This document shows, one piece after another, positions 4,789 through 6,713 of a stretch of DNA of 6,713 nucleotides. The notes below the pieces were generated by a model. That model was not told where the DNA came from. It ran no database searches and was given only the letters and a program-made list of their open reading frames with translations. Origin of the DNA: Methanosarcinales archaeon (GTDB lineage Archaea > Halobacteriota > Syntropharchaeia > Alkanophagales > Methanospirareceae). Position 1 is the stretch's first letter. Each line of letters starts with the position of its first letter. The stretch is from the NCBI GenBank assembly GCA_016649585.1, contig JAENXH010000074.1, forward strand, positions 1 to 6,713, written 5' to 3'. The position numbers were made by a program, and so were the translations under genes.

Positions 4789-6141
4789 TCACAGCACCGA
4801 TAGATACTCTTTTAACTCCCATTCCGTTACGTTCACACGATACCTGTCCCATTCCACCTTCTTGGACATGATGAAATTCTGGAAGGTGTGCTCGCCTAAG
4901 GAGTCTCTCACCAGGTCGCTCTGCTCTGTCAGTGCAATTGCTTCAATCAAACTCCCGGGTAGCGTTTCTATTTGCTCCCTCTCCCGTTCCTCTTCGCTCA
5001 TCAGGTAAACGTCCTTTTCCGTTGGTGGTGGCAATTCGTACTTGTTCTTTATTCCTGCCAATCCGGCAGCGAGCATCACAGAAAATGCCAAGTAAGGATT
5101 GCATGCAGGGTCCGGGCTGCGGAATTCTATCCGTGTCGCTTCCTCTTTACCCGGCTTGTACATTGGCACACGAACGAGTGTAGACCGGTTTCTTCGTGCC
5201 CATGTGATGTAGACCGGCGCTTCGTAGCCCGGAACTAAACGCTTGTACGAATTTACCAATTGATTGGTAACCGAAGTTATCTCTGGTGCGTGTCTGAACA
5301 ATCCTGCGATATACCTCTTAGCCACGTCAGACAGTTGATATTCCTCGTCCGGGTCAAAGAATGCGTTTCTTTCTCCTTTAAATAACGATTGATGCACGTG
5401 CATTCCCGAGCCATTCACACCGAAGATGGGTTTTGGCATGAACGTGGCATAACGGCCGTGTTGCTGTGCAATCTCCTTTACCAAAATTCGATAGGTCATC
5501 ACCTGATCCGCCATCGTCAGCGCATCCGTATACCTGAGGTCTATCTCGTGCTGCGACGGAGCAACTTCGTGGTGGCTGGCTTCCACTTTTATGCCCATCG
5601 CCCCGAGCATTACAATCGTATCTCGTCGTAAGTCGCTTCCCGCATCCAGAGTCATTAAGTCGAAATATCCACCTTCATCCAGCACTTCCAGGGTCTTATC
5701 GTCCTTCAAGTAGAAATACTCTAACTCAGGGCCGATATAGAACGTGTAGTCATATTCTTCCCGCAGCTTCTCCAGGTTCCGCTTCAATATATAGCGGGGG
5801 TCACCTTCGTAAGGGCTGCCATCCGGCTGTAAAATATCACAGAACATCCTTGCAACCACGTCATCCCTCTTTTTCCACGGAATAATCTGAAACGTAGTGG
5901 GGTCTGGTTTTGCAAGCATGTCGCTCTCGTCAATCCGTGCAAATCCTTTTATCGAAGAGCCGTCGAAACCCATTCCCTCATCAAAAGCCGCATCTAATTC
6001 ACTAACCGAAATTGAAACACTCTTTAATCGCCCCAGAATGTCGGTGAACCAAAGTCCGATGAATTTCACACCGTGCTCTTCTATCGCTCCAAATACTTTT
6101 CCCTTCTCGTCTATCTTTTTTACCATAATGTCTACGGACAT
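4789..6141 (-). CDS. glnA: Glutamine synthetase, type I (alpha subtype)
   Basis: A 450-residue GSI that makes glutamine from glutamate, ammonia and ATP, expected as a cytosolic dodecamer. Landmarks: TDILGRLKSV (33-42), GFDGSSIKGFARIDESDM (58-75), GPELEYFY (137-144) and EASHHEVAPSQHEI (187-200) with metal and glutamate ligands, NGSGMHVHQSLF (243-254), NSYKRLVPGYEAPVYITWA (297-315) and IEFRSPDPACNPYLAF (338-353). The adenylylation tyrosine loop and the extra segment of beta-type GSI are absent: the region reads PPPTEKDVYLMSEEERE, as in GSI-alpha enzymes, so regulation by adenylylation is not expected. R69 corresponds to the feedback-inhibition arginine of Bacillus GS. The ATG at 6141 has no SD; a second ATG at 6126 has none either. 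It is the first gene of the minus-strand series, 115 bp ahead of gdh, and diverges from the RHH gene. Confidence 0.97.
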   Translation of the reverse strand: MSVDIMVKKIDEKGKVFGAIEEHGVKFIGLWFTDILGRLKSVSISVSELDAAFDEGMGFDGSSIKGFARIDESDMLAKPDPTTFQIIPWKKRDDVVARMFCDILQPDGSPYEGDPRYILKRNLEKLREEYDYTFYIGPELEYFYLKDDKTLEVLDEGGYFDLMTLDAGSDLRRDTIVMLGAMGIKVEASHHEVAPSQHEIDLRYTDALTMADQVMTYRILVKEIAQQHGRYATFMPKPIFGVNGSGMHVHQSLFKGERNAFFDPDEEYQLSDVAKRYIAGLFRHAPEITSVTNQLVNSYKRLVPGYEAPVYITWARRNRSTLVRVPMYKPGKEEATRIEFRSPDPACNPYLAFSVMLAAGLAGIKNKYELPPPTEKDVYLMSEEEREREQIETLPGSLIEAIALTEQSDLVRDSLGEHTFQNFIMSKKVEWDRYRVNVTEWELKEYLSVL

Positions 6142-6159
6142 CTATTAAGTTTACTCTTC

Positions 6160-6169
6160 ATTTAAATAT
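6160..6169 (-). promoter_or_regulatory. Putative TATA box for glnA, possibly shared with the divergent RHH gene
   Basis: The plus strand reads TTTAAATATG here, so the minus strand reads CATATTTAAA. The centre is about 23 bp upstream of the glnA ATG, which would put the transcript start at or within a few bases of that codon and make the mRNA leaderless, in line with the absent SD. The TTTAAA core is symmetric and could also serve the plus-strand gene, with a start near 6190. Confidence 0.45.
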
Positions 6170-6190
6170 GTATTATAGTAAGAATCACAG

Positions 6191-6214
6191 CACAAAGTGT
6201 CACAAAAATTGTGA
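6191..6214. promoter_or_regulatory. Palindromic CACAAA elements in the glnA/RHH divergent region, possible operator
   Basis: TCACAA-AAA-TTGTGA (6200-6214) is a 6-bp perfect inverted repeat around 3 bp. Next to it is the smaller CAC-AAA-GTG (6191-6199). The hexamer CACAAA thus occurs at 6191 and 6201, again 10 bp apart, and TCACA also occurs at 6185-6189. For the plus-strand gene these elements would lie just downstream of the expected transcript start (a repressor position). For glnA they lie upstream of the TATA box (an activator position). The regulator is unknown; the adjacent RHH protein is an obvious candidate. Confidence 0.4.
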
Positions 6215-6253
6215 AAGCTAAACGTATCCACAGAACAAAGGATTAATGATAAA

Positions 6254-6532
6254 ATGAAAGCACCAGAGAGAATCACGATAGCGATGGATGAAGAAACCTT
6301 CGAGTCGTTCAAGAAGATGAAGGAAGATTTAGGGGTATCGCAAAGCGAGTTAATGCGTGAAGCATTGAAATTTTACAGCAAGCATAAAACGCTATTTGAG
6401 TTCATCGAGGATAAGAAGGTCTACACGCATGCGGAGATGCTCTCGACTGGCGAACACATCGTACTGGATATAGACCACTGGCTTTTATTCTTGCGCTTTA
6501 TCGAATCGCATCCCGATAATGAGAAGTTCTGA
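6254..6532 (+). CDS. Ribbon-helix-helix (CopG-like) regulator, N-terminal part up to an in-frame TGA
   Basis: A 92-codon frame encoding a probable RHH DNA-binding protein. The strand RITIAMDEE (6-14), the helix TFESFKKMKEDLG (15-27) and the second helix beginning SQSELMREALKFYSKHK (29-45) match the CopG/MetJ/Arc layout, in which the first strand pairs in a dimer and enters the major groove. The rest (FEFIEDKKVYTHAEM onward) contains IVLDIDHWLLFLRFIESHP and looks like the start of a second domain cut short by TGA at 6530-6532. The same frame stays open to the window edge, so the intact gene was probably longer. The ATG at 6254 has only a distant AAGGA. A 3-codon frame at 6246-6257 (ATG ATA AAA TGA) overlaps the start. 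The gene diverges from glnA, so it may regulate glnA or itself; this is inferred from position alone. Confidence 0.75.
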   Translation: MKAPERITIAMDEETFESFKKMKEDLGVSQSELMREALKFYSKHKTLFEFIEDKKVYTHAEMLSTGEHIVLDIDHWLLFLRFIESHPDNEKF

Positions 6533-6713
6533 GAATTGCACAAGGCAATATGCGAAGCGCATGCAGAGCAGTTCAGGTACAAATTCTATCGTGCAGAATA
6601 TATCCTAAAACGACTTGAAACTTGCAATTTATTTAAATTAAGCAAAACATCCAAAAATGCGTTCACTTTAGTTTTAGGTTCTGATGTGCCAAAGAAATTC
6701 GTTAAGACTGAAC
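6533..6713 (+). pseudogene. In-frame continuation of the RHH regulator beyond TGA (C-terminal domain, runs off right edge)
   Basis: After the TGA the frame is open for 60 further codons to the window edge. Pieces of the translation are ELHKAICEAHAEQFRYKFYR, then AEYILKRLETCNLFKL and FTLVLGSDVPKKFVKTE. This reads as ordinary protein: amphipathic helices, then a strand-rich segment with the sort of turn seen in small ligand-binding domains. It continues the HWLLFLRFIESHPDNEKF helix without any gap. TGA is one base from TGG (Trp), and an aromatic residue would fit between NEKF and ELHK. No in-frame ATG precedes the continuation, so independent initiation is unlikely. Explanations are a recent nonsense mutation, a sequencing error or programmed readthrough. 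I cannot identify the C-terminal domain. Confidence 0.6.

Noticed and set aside
6530..6532. TGA read as tryptophan throughout this genome
   Set aside because: TGA ends glnA, hisF, DUF433 and DUF5615 where these families normally end, so TGA is an ordinary stop here. Any decoding would have to be specific to this site.
6530..6532. Selenocysteine at the in-frame TGA
   Set aside because: No selenoprotein family is suggested by the context, archaeal selenocysteine is limited to few lineages and needs a SECIS element in the untranslated region, and the gene's 3' end is outside the window.
1..6713. CRISPR array, tRNA, rRNA or insertion sequence
   Set aside because: No regularly spaced long repeats, no cloverleaf or conserved rRNA stretches, no transposase frame and no terminal inverted repeats were seen.

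Overview
The window looks like a piece of a euryarchaeal chromosome, probably from the methanogen/ANME/Archaeoglobus side. This is inferred from three things: the HisF carries the extended loop 1 and mid-protein insert I associate with Methanosarcina-type HisF; the glutamine synthetase is a short type I enzyme without an adenylylation loop; and start regions combine archaeal TATA-like boxes with both Shine-Dalgarno (SD) led and apparently leaderless starts. I cannot name a genus.

Seven genes lie on the minus strand, read from right to left: glnA (glutamine synthetase), gdh (glutamate dehydrogenase), hisF (imidazole glycerol phosphate synthase cyclase subunit), ddh (meso-diaminopimelate dehydrogenase), a DUF433 antitoxin-like gene, an overlapping DUF5615 PIN-like toxin gene, and the first 191 codons of carB (carbamoyl-phosphate synthase large subunit), which runs off the left edge. 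One plus-strand gene, a ribbon-helix-helix (RHH) regulator, diverges from glnA and runs off the right edge. It is interrupted by an in-frame TGA.

The metabolic genes share a theme. GlnA, Gdh and Ddh assimilate ammonia directly, while HisF and CarB use ammonia released from glutamine by partner subunits (HisH and CarA, not in the window). The segment therefore reads as an ammonia and glutamine use neighbourhood, feeding glutamate, glutamine, histidine, lysine/DAP, arginine and pyrimidines. The toxin-antitoxin-like pair sits inside it.

The spaces between genes hold unexplained ordered sequence. Upstream of gdh there are three copies of one heptamer in alternating orientation at exact 10-bp steps, beside a TATA-like box flanked by a 7-bp direct repeat. 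The glnA/RHH divergent region holds palindromes built on CACAAA. The ddh leader has an inverted repeat around an AT-rich box, and a 10-bp palindrome lies in front of the DUF433 gene. The gdh-hisF gap (229 bp) has a short open frame that may be a gene relic. I see no tRNA, rRNA, CRISPR array or insertion sequence. The strongest leads are the TGA-split regulator and the 10-bp phased site upstream of gdh.
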